The notes under the pieces were generated by a model, which ran no database searches, was not told the DNA's origin, and saw only the letters and a program-made list of their open reading frames with translations. This document shows, one piece after another, positions 1-7,324 of a DNA stretch of 43,232 bases. The translations under genes and the position numbers were made by a program. The DNA is taken from the NCBI GenBank assembly GCA_964604305.1, contig CAZRYM010000011.1, positions 1 to 43,232 on the forward strand. Direction: 5' to 3'. Every line of letters starts with the position of its first letter. The first letter of the stretch is position 1. Source of the stretch: JASUTC01 sp964604305 (GTDB lineage Bacteria > Thermotogota > Thermotogae > MWEM01).

Positions 1-183
1 TCTCATACGATTGAGAATCTGATTTTTATACCGTATTTTAACATATGATGCCTTCAAACGACAATGCAACCCTATCACCAAATGTAAGTTCAATTTGAGT
101 GGAAAAAAATTGCATAATGTAAAGGTACCCACAATGAAGTGAACTCCTAGAAGAGGAATGAATATGATTGTTTTCCAAAATCT

Positions 184-210
184 GTAGGGGCAACCCTCGT
201 GGTTGCCCTA
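184..210. repeat. REP-like palindromic element
   Basis: The left arm TAGGGGCAACC (185-195) and right arm GGTTGCCCTA (201-210) pair around a CTCGT loop with one bulged G. I recall near-identical GTAGGGGCGACC/GGTCGCCC elements scattered in intergenic DNA of many Clostridia-like and uncultured anaerobe genomes, but this is from memory. Only one copy is in this window. It is not followed by a clean T-run, so it is not an ordinary terminator. Confidence 0.6.
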
Positions 211-284
211 TTAAAAAACATTGTTTTTCGGATTTTAAGATACTATCGAAAAGAGTCAAAAAATAAAGAAAGGGGGCGATTTTA

Positions 285-293
285 TGTTATAAT
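285..293 (+). promoter_or_regulatory. Extended -10 promoter for yicC operon
   Basis: TGTTATAAT is a perfect TGn plus TATAAT extended -10, about 31 bases before the yicC start. No recognisable -35 lies 17 bases upstream. It would drive yicC-remA-gmk-rpoZ. Confidence 0.6.
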
Positions 294-323
294 TAGGAAT
301 AATATGGGGAGAAGGTGGATATA

Positions 324-1220
324 TTGCCTTTACAAAGTATGACGGGTTATGCCAGGTTAATAAAGACTTCCAAGCTCGCGCAATATCAAATCGAAATGAG
401 ATCTGTAAATTCTAAGAATTTAAATCTGAATATTCGATTGCCAAGGTTATATGCTTTTTTGGAATCAGAGATTCATAAGCTGTTGTCTCAAGTGATTAAA
501 AGAGGTAAGGTTGATTTTTCGATCAACATCAAGATAATGTCTGATGAGTTGAGTTCAATTGATATCAATGAGGAATTGGCAAGGGATTATTACTATTCTC
601 TAGACGAATTGAGAAAAAGTGTTGGTATAAGTGAACCGCTTCCTTTTGAAGTGATTCTATCCAATCAAGATATTGTTACTCAATCTTTTAATGAAGACAC
701 TGAAAAACTTATTTTGAAGGATCTGCGACCTGTCGTTCAGGATGCTTTGGAGCAACTGAAGCATATGAGGTTAAATGAAGGTCAAAATCTTGAAAAAGAA
801 CTTCTGGACTATCTTGGTGAAATACAACAAATCAATTTGAAGATTGAAAAAGAAGCGGGTGGGTTGAAACAGTATTACAGAGAGCGATTAAGAGAAAATC
901 TGGAAGAGATTCTTCTGGAAATTGATAAAAATTATGCTGAGGAAAGACTGGAATATGAGCTCGCCCTTCTTGCGGAAAAAGCGGATATAAACGAGGAAAT
1001 CGATAGAATTAACAGTCATTGTTTACAGATGATTAACCTGGTCCAATCATGCCACGAAAATGATACAGTTGGAACAAAACTTGTTTTCTATTGTCAAGAA
1101 CTTGGACGGGAGTTCAACACAATCGGATCGAAAAACAGGTTGAAGTCCATTTCAAATCTTGTCATTGATGCCAAATCGATAGTGAACAGCATCAAAGAAC
1201 AGGTTTACAATATTCAGTAG
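324..1220 (+). CDS. yicC: YicC/YloC family endoribonuclease
   Basis: 298 residues, matching the family's usual length of about 290. The N-terminus reads MPLQSMTGYAR, the family signature S-M-T-G-Y/F. The C-terminal third holds the conserved E-x-R-L-x-x-E-L-A-L-L-A-E-K-A-D-I-N-E-E helix and a final stretch with QELGREFNTIGSK, characteristic of the DUF1732 domain. Known members are RNases implicated in RNA turnover in E. coli and Bacillus. I place the start at TTG 324, because GAAGGTGG at 311-318 is well spaced for it; GTG 315 in the same frame sits almost on top of the binding site. It is the first gene of the yicC-remA-gmk-rpoZ operon, an order typical of Bacillota. Confidence 0.93.
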   Translation: MPLQSMTGYARLIKTSKLAQYQIEMRSVNSKNLNLNIRLPRLYAFLESEIHKLLSQVIKRGKVDFSINIKIMSDELSSIDINEELARDYYYSLDELRKSVGISEPLPFEVILSNQDIVTQSFNEDTEKLILKDLRPVVQDALEQLKHMRLNEGQNLEKELLDYLGEIQQINLKIEKEAGGLKQYYRERLRENLEEILLEIDKNYAEERLEYELALLAEKADINEEIDRINSHCLQMINLVQSCHENDTVGTKLVFYCQELGREFNTIGSKNRLKSISNLVIDAKSIVNSIKEQVYNIQ

Positions 1221-1243
1221 AAAAGTGAACCGGAGGTGTTTGA

Positions 1244-1531
1244 ATGTACGGGATCATCAACATAGGTTTCGGCAATATTATCGTAGGAGACCGTGTTATA
1301 GCAATCGTAAATCCAGAATCGGCTCCAATGAAAAGATTGAAAGAACAGGCTAAAACCGATGGAAAGCTCATCGATGCAACGTACGGAAGAAAAACAAGGG
1401 CGATTGTCGTAACAGATTCCAATCATGTTATACTAAGTGCGATTCAACCCGAAACGATAGCCTTAAGATTTAAACAGGGGTTTGAAGACCTTGAAAAGAT
1501 TGTGAACGACATTAGAATTACTCAAAATTAG
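1244..1531 (+). CDS. remA: RemA/DUF370 regulatory protein
   Basis: 95 residues, the usual size of the RemA (YlzA) family. It opens MYGIINIGFGNIIVGDR, and contains P-E-S-A-P-M-K-R and D-A-T-Y-G-R-K-T-R-A-I-V, the most conserved part of the family. In Bacillus subtilis RemA is a DNA-binding activator of biofilm matrix genes and osmoprotection genes. Its role elsewhere is largely unknown. GGAGGTG lies just upstream of the ATG. It sits 23 bases after yicC and 15 before gmk, the standard neighbourhood, so the assignment rests on both sequence and context. The last 15 residues are an extra tail. Confidence 0.92.
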   Translation: MYGIINIGFGNIIVGDRVIAIVNPESAPMKRLKEQAKTDGKLIDATYGRKTRAIVVTDSNHVILSAIQPETIALRFKQGFEDLEKIVNDIRITQN

Positions 1532-1546
1532 CGAAAAGGAATCAAT

Positions 1547-2164
1547 ATGGACAATGGTCTGCTGTTTGTTGTAACCGGACCTTCCGGTGCTGGAAAAACG
1601 ACTTTGATTAAGCATTTGATCGAGAAGAATCCTGAACTGCATTTTTCTGTTTCCTTTACCACTCGACCTGCAAGAGCAAATGAAGTGGATGGAAGAGATT
1701 ATCGATTTGTGAGTGAAGAGAGTTTTTTTGATAGAGTGACTTCCAATGATCTTCTTGAGTACGCCAATGTGCATGGTTATTATTACGGAACGTCCAAGAA
1801 ATATGTGGAAAGCCAATTAACAAAGTCTAATATTTTACTTGATATAGATGTGCAAGGGGCATTAAATGTCAAGAAGGTCATGCCTGATTCAGCGGTCTGC
1901 TTTATCGCCCCGCCGGGGTATGATGAACTAAAAAAAAGATTGATAAAGCGAGCGACAGAATCAGAAGTTGATCTGAAGAAAAGATTGGATGATGCCGTTG
2001 ATGAATTAAAGATAATTGACCGATTTGATTATCTGGTGATTAATTCTGAAAGTAATAAGGCTTCCAGGGAATTAATGTGTATATATGCAGCAGAGAATTT
2101 GAGAGTACACAGACAAATTGACATGATTAAAGTATTCAAGAATATTAAAAAAGGAGGTTTTTAA
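1547..2164 (+). CDS. gmk: Guanylate kinase
   Basis: 205 residues, full length for the family. It converts GMP plus ATP to GDP plus ADP in the cytoplasm, feeding GTP and, downstream, cyclic-di-GMP pools. The P-loop GPSGAGKTT lies at about residues 11-19. The GMP-binding segment follows as S-V-S-F-T-T-R-P-A-R-x-x-E-x-D-G-R-D-Y, and the lid region includes the RLIKRATESE segment. The ATG is preceded by AAAAGGA. Its stop abuts the rpoZ start (TAAATG), which implies translational coupling with the RNA polymerase omega gene, as in many bacteria. Confidence 0.97.
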   Translation: MDNGLLFVVTGPSGAGKTTLIKHLIEKNPELHFSVSFTTRPARANEVDGRDYRFVSEESFFDRVTSNDLLEYANVHGYYYGTSKKYVESQLTKSNILLDIDVQGALNVKKVMPDSAVCFIAPPGYDELKKRLIKRATESEVDLKKRLDDAVDELKIIDRFDYLVINSESNKASRELMCIYAAENLRVHRQIDMIKVFKNIKKGGF

Positions 2165-2398
2165 ATGTCAAAGATTGGATTTAATTACGATGATTTAATG
2201 GAAAAAATTCCTTACAAATATGCTATTCCGGTTTTAATAGGAAAACGTGCAGAAAGATTGAAAGAGGAGAAATTACTCAGAGAAAATCACGCTGAACTGG
2301 CTGAATTAATCAGTGAAGCTGCCCAAGAGCTATCTGAAGGCAAAATTAAAATGAAAAATGAAGATATGATGAAACTTCTCAAGCCTGAAGTGAAGTAA
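2165..2398 (+). CDS. rpoZ: RNA polymerase omega subunit
   Basis: 77 residues. The conserved omega core is visible: D-D-L-M-E-K-I-P-Y-K-Y-A-I-P-V-L-I-G-K-R-A-E-R-L at residues 10-33. A charged C-terminal extension follows, with the usual K-I-K-M-K-N-E-D motif. Omega helps assemble the beta-prime subunit and contributes to the ppGpp site in proteobacteria. AAAGGAGG sits within the end of gmk and the ATG follows the gmk stop directly. The gene ends six bases before the next reading frame. Confidence 0.92.
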   Translation: MSKIGFNYDDLMEKIPYKYAIPVLIGKRAERLKEEKLLRENHAELAELISEAAQELSEGKIKMKNEDMMKLLKPEVK

Positions 2399-2409
2399 AG
2401 AGGGTGAAG

Positions 2410-3324
2410 TTGCATAAAAAGACCATTGGTTTTGTCTTACTTATAAATCTTATAACCGGTTTATTTTCTTTTTCTTTGACTGTGTTTCCCGAAAAAAAAG
2501 ATACCGGTTTTTATTTATACTGTGTGATTGATGCGGATGATTCAACAATAGTAAACTCCAACGTTTTTGTCACAGGTAAAGATTTATTTTTTGAGCTTGA
2601 TTCGTTTACAGCAGGTTCAAAGATATTTTCCGGTGCATTTATTCCAATGAAGGAAATAATCGATTTTTTTCAGTACGATTTAAATGTTCAAATTCAGACT
2701 TTACAAGGGTATAAAGCCTTTAGGGAAAAGCTTTTGGGAATAAATGGTATTCTCTTGCCTTTGAATCCACCAAAAATTCCATATAAAGAAGTGCATATAT
2801 CCAATCATCATGTTTTGCCTGGAGAGTACCTGTATAAGTTGGCTGAGCAGTATGATGTTGACAGAGCAGATTTGGAGATCCTAAATAATGATAAAGTCAG
2901 AGATGTACATGCCGTGGATGAACTGAAAATCGGAGCTGTTTTTTTTGAAGATGGCCCTTATGAGATTAATATTTCCCTGGATCGTTGTGTTTTGACTTTG
3001 TTATATGAAGAGCATGAAATTCTCTCTTTTCCGGTTGCTGTAGGGAGAGGGAATAGTACTCCCCCCGGAATTTATTACATCAAACGAATGGTCCGGGACC
3101 CCGCTCTGTATTGGGAGGGGGAGTATATTCAGCCTTTGGCACCAATTAACGGCCTAGGTAAATGGTGGTTGGAATTAAGCAATCCCCAGTATGGAATTCA
3201 CGGTACCAATAAACCATGGGAGATCGGTAAAAGAATTTCACACGGCTGCATTAGGATGTTTAACGAGGATGTTTCTTTGCTTCAAAGTTTGGTTCCCATT
3301 GGAGCTCGTGTCATTATAAAATAG
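2410..3324 (+). CDS. LysM-YkuD L,D-transpeptidase, secreted
   Basis: 304 residues. A hydrophobic signal segment occupies about residues 5-25. A single LysM-like module (about 130-175, with H-H-V-L-P-G-E-Y-L-Y-K-L-A) precedes a YkuD catalytic domain in the last 115 residues. The catalytic signature is intact: HGTNKPWEIGKRISHGCIRM, with the nucleophile at about Cys280 and its histidine partner. Such enzymes form 3-3 cross-links in peptidoglycan or attach proteins to it, outside the membrane. TTG 2410 is my preferred start because GAGG at 2400-2403 is six bases away; GTG 2404 overlaps the binding site. It follows rpoZ, where Bacillota usually carry coaBC. Confidence 0.88.
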   Translation: MHKKTIGFVLLINLITGLFSFSLTVFPEKKDTGFYLYCVIDADDSTIVNSNVFVTGKDLFFELDSFTAGSKIFSGAFIPMKEIIDFFQYDLNVQIQTLQGYKAFREKLLGINGILLPLNPPKIPYKEVHISNHHVLPGEYLYKLAEQYDVDRADLEILNNDKVRDVHAVDELKIGAVFFEDGPYEINISLDRCVLTLLYEEHEILSFPVAVGRGNSTPPGIYYIKRMVRDPALYWEGEYIQPLAPINGLGKWWLELSNPQYGIHGTNKPWEIGKRISHGCIRMFNEDVSLLQSLVPIGARVIIK

Positions 3325-3344
3325 GCTTTTTATTTAAAAAAGTG

Positions 3345-3350
3345 TATAAT
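3345..3350 (+). promoter_or_regulatory. Possible -10 for the diguanylate cyclase gene
   Basis: A perfect TATAAT lies 32 bases before the proposed ATT start. There is no good -35 and the TG dinucleotide is directly adjacent rather than one base away, so support is modest. Confidence 0.35.
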
Positions 3351-3381
3351 TTCCAAGGTTAAATAAGAGGAGCTGTTTTTT

Positions 3382-5040
3382 ATTAGGAAAAAGATCCTTG
3401 TTGTTGATGATTCGCCTGTGACACTACTGATATTGAGAAAATATCTGGAAGAAGAATATGAAGTCATTAATGCTCAAAATGCTCAAGATGCGATACAAAA
3501 GATAGAAGAGCATTGTCCTGACTTGTTTATACTCGATATCATGATGCCGGGTATGGATGGTTTTGCCCTTTGTGACATGATAAAAAAACGGGAAAAGGAT
3601 GTTTTTATCCCCATTATAATTATCAGTGCTCTTGAAGACAATGAATCAAAACTGAAAGGGTTGGAAGCTGGTGCTGATGAGTTTATCACCAAACCGGTGA
3701 ATCAATTTGAATTAAACATGCGCGTTAAAACCCTTTTAAAAATCAAGGATTTGTATGACAAGCTAAATGAGAGTGAGAAGCTTTTTAAAGCTGTTTTCAA
3801 CAATATCAACAGTGGAATAACCCTTTTGGATAAATCAGGACAAAGACTTGAAGTCAATGATAAGGCTGTTGAAATGTTGGGTTATTCAAAAGAAGAGCTT
3901 AAGACAAAAGATGATAAATCTGAACAAATTTTTGATTTTAAAAAGGCTAAGGATGTTTTTCAGGAAATCGCTTCCGGGGCAATAAATGAACATGTAAGAG
4001 AAAGTCAAATTTCACGAAAAGACGGGTCTCAATTTTGGGCCAGGCATTCCCTGACTTCCATAAAGGATAAAGAGGGTTTTCCTGAGATAATCGTCAGTAT
4101 GTTCACAGATATCACTGAAACGAAGGTAGCACAAAGTCGACTTGCCAATTATGCGGCTCTTTTAAAAAAGCTTATCGAAGCGATTCCAATGCCAATGTAT
4201 GTGAAAGATATTGATGGTGTGTTTATCGAATGTAATGAAAGATTTTGCAACCTTTCAGGTTACAAACGTGAAGATATCATCGGAAACAAATTACATTCTT
4301 TTTTTGATAAACATGCAGTGAGAGAGATAAAAAAAGCAGAAATGCAGCTCTTAAAAACTGGCGGACATAAAGAGTTTGAGTTACGTTTGACAGATGCAAA
4401 GGGTCTTGAAAAGGATTTTGCCTTTTATAAAGAAACTTTTACAACCGGAAGTGAAATCGCAGGCCTCATCTGTATCATGGTGGATATAACTACCAAAAAC
4501 CTCTTGGAGGAGCAGTTAAGGAAGGCTAATGAGATTCTCAGGGAACAGGCGATCAGAGATGGATTGACAGGTTTGTACAATCATAAAAAAAGCCTGGATT
4601 TGCTTGAAGAAGAAATCAAAAGGGCAAAAAGATATGCCAATCCATTATCCGTACTGATGTTGGATATCGATTACTTTAAAAAGGTGAATGATAATTACGG
4701 TCATCAAACGGGAGACAATGTTCTCATAAAAGTTTCCGAGATTATTCAGGAGAATACCAGAGAAACCGATATCTCCGGGAGATACGGAGGAGAGGAATTT
4801 CTGATTATCTTTCCCCAAACAACCTGTGATGAGGCTTTGAATACTGCAAAAAGAATAAACCAAGCCTTAAAGGAACACGTCTTCAATGAGGGATTTAAAT
4901 TAACAATAAGCGGGGGTCTGTCTCAATGGCATGATGAAAGCGCTGCACAGTTGATTAAGAAGGCAGATGAACTTTTATACAAAGCAAAAAATGGCGGTAG
5001 AGACAGAATTGAATCAGAAAAAACTCCCCGCACCTCTTGA
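3382..5040 (+). CDS. REC-PAS-PAS-GGDEF diguanylate cyclase, ATT start
   Basis: 552 residues. The receiver domain (1-125) has the acid pair D9-D10, phosphoacceptor D52 (FILDIMMPG), S82 and K104. Two PAS domains follow (about 133-245 and 260-370), then a linker helix and a GGDEF domain (388-545) with LMLDIDYFKKVND and catalytic GGEEF at 469-473. RETD five residues before it is an intact product-inhibition I-site. It should make cyclic-di-GMP under phosphorylation and PAS-ligand control. The start is odd: the receiver needs the D-D pair, yet between the in-frame TAA at 3364 and those codons there is no ATG, GTG or TTG. GAGGAG (3367-3372) is nine bases before ATT 3382, which I take as the start. 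Confidence 0.9.
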   Translation: MRKKILVVDDSPVTLLILRKYLEEEYEVINAQNAQDAIQKIEEHCPDLFILDIMMPGMDGFALCDMIKKREKDVFIPIIIISALEDNESKLKGLEAGADEFITKPVNQFELNMRVKTLLKIKDLYDKLNESEKLFKAVFNNINSGITLLDKSGQRLEVNDKAVEMLGYSKEELKTKDDKSEQIFDFKKAKDVFQEIASGAINEHVRESQISRKDGSQFWARHSLTSIKDKEGFPEIIVSMFTDITETKVAQSRLANYAALLKKLIEAIPMPMYVKDIDGVFIECNERFCNLSGYKREDIIGNKLHSFFDKHAVREIKKAEMQLLKTGGHKEFELRLTDAKGLEKDFAFYKETFTTGSEIAGLICIMVDITTKNLLEEQLRKANEILREQAIRDGLTGLYNHKKSLDLLEEEIKRAKRYANPLSVLMLDIDYFKKVNDNYGHQTGDNVLIKVSEIIQENTRETDISGRYGGEEFLIIFPQTTCDEALNTAKRINQALKEHVFNEGFKLTISGGLSQWHDESAAQLIKKADELLYKAKNGGRDRIESEKTPRTS

Positions 5041-5129
5041 CATTTTAAATCAACCAGCGTATCGGAAAATAACCCCCTTGTTAAACACTTTGCACTTTCT
5101 TGTAATTCTTGTGCTTTTCATTGAGTCCT

Positions 5130-5573
5130 TTAATTATAAGCTAATCTTATACCTTCTTCACATAAAACACCGGAGATTTTTTCCTGCCAATGATCTGATT
5201 TCCAGGTTCCCAAGGCAGTATGTGTTATAAAATAACTTTGCGGGATGGGGTGGGTTCCTAAAACAACCTTCATTCCATACTTTTCTTCAATAAATCGTTT
5301 GAAATAGTCGATGTTTTTGCATGGTGGATAACCAACCAATAAACCGGTAGCAAAATGAATGACATCAACGCCATTCTTTTTCATCTCTGCAGGTACATAC
5401 TCTATGTTTCCACCGGGGCACCCCCCACAAGTTGTATAAGCTCCTGTTTCAACTTCCATTCCCTTGTAAATACTGAAAGCTCCTTCTCTTTTTTGCAGTG
5501 CTCGAAAGCATTTACCACCACCACAGGTGTGGTATCGATTACAAATGACAATGCCAATCTTAACTTTTTCCAT
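5130..5573 (-). CDS. CGGC domain-containing protein
   Basis: 147 residues from the ATG at 5573; an in-frame ATG at 5588 lacks a binding site. The sequence has the cysteine pattern of the CGGC domain: C-N-R-Y-H-T-C-G-G-G-K-C near the N-terminus, T-T-C-G-G-C-P-G-G in the middle, and Y-P-P-C-K in the second half. The family is thought to bind metal, but no reaction is established. There is no signal peptide, so it is likely cytoplasmic. It is convergent with the diguanylate cyclase gene and has its own extended -10 promoter at 5625-5633. Recognition of the family is good; function is unknown. Confidence 0.8.
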   Translation of the reverse strand: MEKVKIGIVICNRYHTCGGGKCFRALQKREGAFSIYKGMEVETGAYTTCGGCPGGNIEYVPAEMKKNGVDVIHFATGLLVGYPPCKNIDYFKRFIEEKYGMKVVLGTHPIPQSYFITHTALGTWKSDHWQEKISGVLCEEGIRLAYN

Positions 5574-5624
5574 TTTTTCATCCCCCATAAAAATTTTTTT
5601 TGAAACTAAGAGTTCGTATACCGA

Positions 5625-5633
5625 ATTATATCA
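5625..5633 (-). promoter_or_regulatory. Extended -10 promoter for the CGGC gene
   Basis: Read on the minus strand this is TGATATAAT, a perfect extended -10, about 52 bases before the ATG at 5573 and just past the stop of the preceding minus-strand gene. Confidence 0.55.
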
Positions 5634-5637
5634 TTCT

Positions 5638-6276
5638 TTATTCTAATTTCCATTCAAAGGAACCCGTTTGTTGGGATTCTATTCTGATGGTATCCCCTGA
5701 TTGTAAAATGCCAACGCCTTCAGGCGTGCCTGTATAGATAAGATCTCCGGGGAGTAATTGCCAGTAGGTTGAAATTTCTTTTAAAATCTCTTCAAATGAG
5801 AAGATCATGTCTGAGACTTTTCCATGCTGTCTTTTTTCATTGTTGACATAACAGGAAAATTCAAAATCTTCTATTTCCGTTATTTTTTTAACAGGAATCA
5901 TTAAGCCAAGGGGAGAACTGTTATCAAATGCCTTTGATTTCTCCCAAGGCAGTCCCTTTGCTTTCAATTGATTTTGTAATTGGCGAAGCGTGAGATCCAG
6001 CCCAAGTGTGAATGCGTGAATAAACTCATCTGCGTTGTTGCCTTCTTTGAAGTAACCTGCTTTGCCTACTAAAAGAACCAACTCAGCTTCGAAATGAACT
6101 TCGAAGTTTCCAACAACTTTTTTGATTGTTTGGGTTTGCGGATTTACAATACAAGTGGCTGGTTTCAAAAAGATAACCGGATTTTTAGGGACTTGGTTCT
6201 TCAACTCTTTAGCATGGTTAATATAGTTACGTCCCACACAAAAAATCCTGTTAAAATGATATTGTTCACTCTTCAT
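5638..6276 (-). CDS. Fumarylacetoacetate hydrolase family protein (FAHD1-like)
   Basis: 212 residues, the length of the compact FAHD1/YcgM-type members. Visible family motifs are C-V-G-R-N-Y near the start, the metal-binding H-F-E-A-E-L, L-G-L-D-L-T-L-R, K-A-F-D-N-S-S-P-L-G, and Y-T-G-T-P-E-G-V-G near the end. Such enzymes are Mg-dependent and cleave or decarboxylate small acylpyruvates or oxaloacetate; the exact substrate cannot be read from sequence. The start ATG is preceded by AAGGAAT. It overlaps the end of the upstream Cys-rich gene by 11 bases, so the two are probably cotranslated. Confidence 0.87.
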   Translation of the reverse strand: MKSEQYHFNRIFCVGRNYINHAKELKNQVPKNPVIFLKPATCIVNPQTQTIKKVVGNFEVHFEAELVLLVGKAGYFKEGNNADEFIHAFTLGLDLTLRQLQNQLKAKGLPWEKSKAFDNSSPLGLMIPVKKITEIEDFEFSCYVNNEKRQHGKVSDMIFSFEEILKEISTYWQLLPGDLIYTGTPEGVGILQSGDTIRIESQQTGSFEWKLE

Positions 6277-7258
6277 GAGCTATTCCTTCAGGGATGGTTA
6301 TGGCAAATCTACATTTGTCACTTCCCGTTAAACAGCTTTCGAGTAATTCCACTTGTAATTCTTGTCCAAAGATGTATTCAAACGGTGTCTTAGCAAAACC
6401 ACCACTGCAATAGCACCAGTCCGGATCAATATCTGAAACATTATGCAACAGATGATTTCTGATAAAAGGACAATGACAGGCCATGTATTTTTTTTGAGTT
6501 TCTTCTGTTGCTTTAATGTATTGAAAGGGGTTGTATGGGATTTTTGTAATGAAAATCCTGTTATTTTCTCTTCTCCCTGCCAGTATTTCCTGATTTGATT
6601 GCACATATTCAACCACTTCCGGTGTTATCACTTGTTCGAACCAAACCGTATTCTCTTCAGCGTGTTTCTTCAGCGTTTTAATTGCCCTCGTATGTTTTCC
6701 TCTGAGATACTCATCGATTGAATCTGAGTTCAAAAAATGTCTCTTTTCCTCTTCGAAGCTTTCCAAGGGTATTTGATGATTATTGCCCGCCAATACCCAT
6801 CTGGATTCTTCAGCTGTCAAAAGGGATTTTAAATCAGTCATGAATTGCTTGACAAATTCAGGATATTTTCCCGGAGAACTCCCTATAGGCAGTATCTTAA
6901 TTCTTTTGGTCATATCCTCATTCATGCCTTTTTTTTCTGTCATCAACTCAAATCTCTTCAGGATGTTTTCGATAACTCCTGAGACCCCCAACAGCTGAGT
7001 AAAGTATATGTATATGTTGTTGTTTTTTTGATTGAGGAAATACCTCGCCAGAAAGATAATGGTTTTGAATGTGTTTTCCCCTTTGGATATTAACAAATCC
7101 ATATAAGCCTGTATGTCATCAGAATTGCATGATGATAAATCAGTGCCATTTTCGTTTAAAAAAGACTCTAACAGTTCAATTTCTTTGATTGCAAATACAA
7201 TTTGTTCGTTGTTAAATCCCCTTTCAATTAAATAAGCAGTAAAACTATTCTTTTCCAT
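6266..7258 (-). CDS. Uncharacterised Cys-rich protein with integrase-like helical N-terminus
   Basis: 330 residues, not assigned to a characterised family. Residues 1-105 look all-helical and resemble the SAM-like core-binding domain of tyrosine recombinases (D-D-I-Q-A-Y-M-D-L-L, then F-K-T-I-I-F-L-A-R-Y-F), but no recombinase catalytic domain follows. The last 100 residues carry a cysteine pattern, CHCPF, WCYCSGGFAK and SCLTGSDKCRFAI, that suggests a metal or cluster site. I recall a similar C-terminus in DUF6144 proteins, but am not certain. TAGGAGG precedes the ATG. It lies 66 bases after purL with no terminator between, and overlaps the FAH-family gene. Confidence 0.7.
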   Translation of the reverse strand: MEKNSFTAYLIERGFNNEQIVFAIKEIELLESFLNENGTDLSSCNSDDIQAYMDLLISKGENTFKTIIFLARYFLNQKNNNIYIYFTQLLGVSGVIENILKRFELMTEKKGMNEDMTKRIKILPIGSSPGKYPEFVKQFMTDLKSLLTAEESRWVLAGNNHQIPLESFEEEKRHFLNSDSIDEYLRGKHTRAIKTLKKHAEENTVWFEQVITPEVVEYVQSNQEILAGRRENNRIFITKIPYNPFQYIKATEETQKKYMACHCPFIRNHLLHNVSDIDPDWCYCSGGFAKTPFEYIFGQELQVELLESCLTGSDKCRFAITIPEGIAHEE

Positions 7259-7324
7259 AATGGCCTCCTATAATGCTTTTGAAGCAGCTTGATTGACCAC
7301 AAACAATATCTAACTCCGTTTTGT

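Larger units (their letters stand above)
1..323. other. Intergenic stretch upstream of yicC
   Basis: No convincing gene lies here. A 73-codon minus-strand reading frame at 38-259 runs through the palindrome at 185-210, has no family resemblance and no good ribosome binding site, so I leave it out. The stretch holds a short inverted repeat at 1-16 (TCTCA/TGAGA), a bulged palindromic element at 184-210 and an extended -10 promoter at 285-293. Confidence 0.7.

Noticed and set aside
38..259. 73-codon minus-strand reading frame at the left end
   Set aside because: It crosses the palindromic element, lacks a binding site and resembles no protein.
6960..7258. Integrase or mobile element
   Set aside because: Only the helical core-binding-like part is seen; there is no R-H-R-Y catalytic domain, no attachment repeats and no other phage gene.
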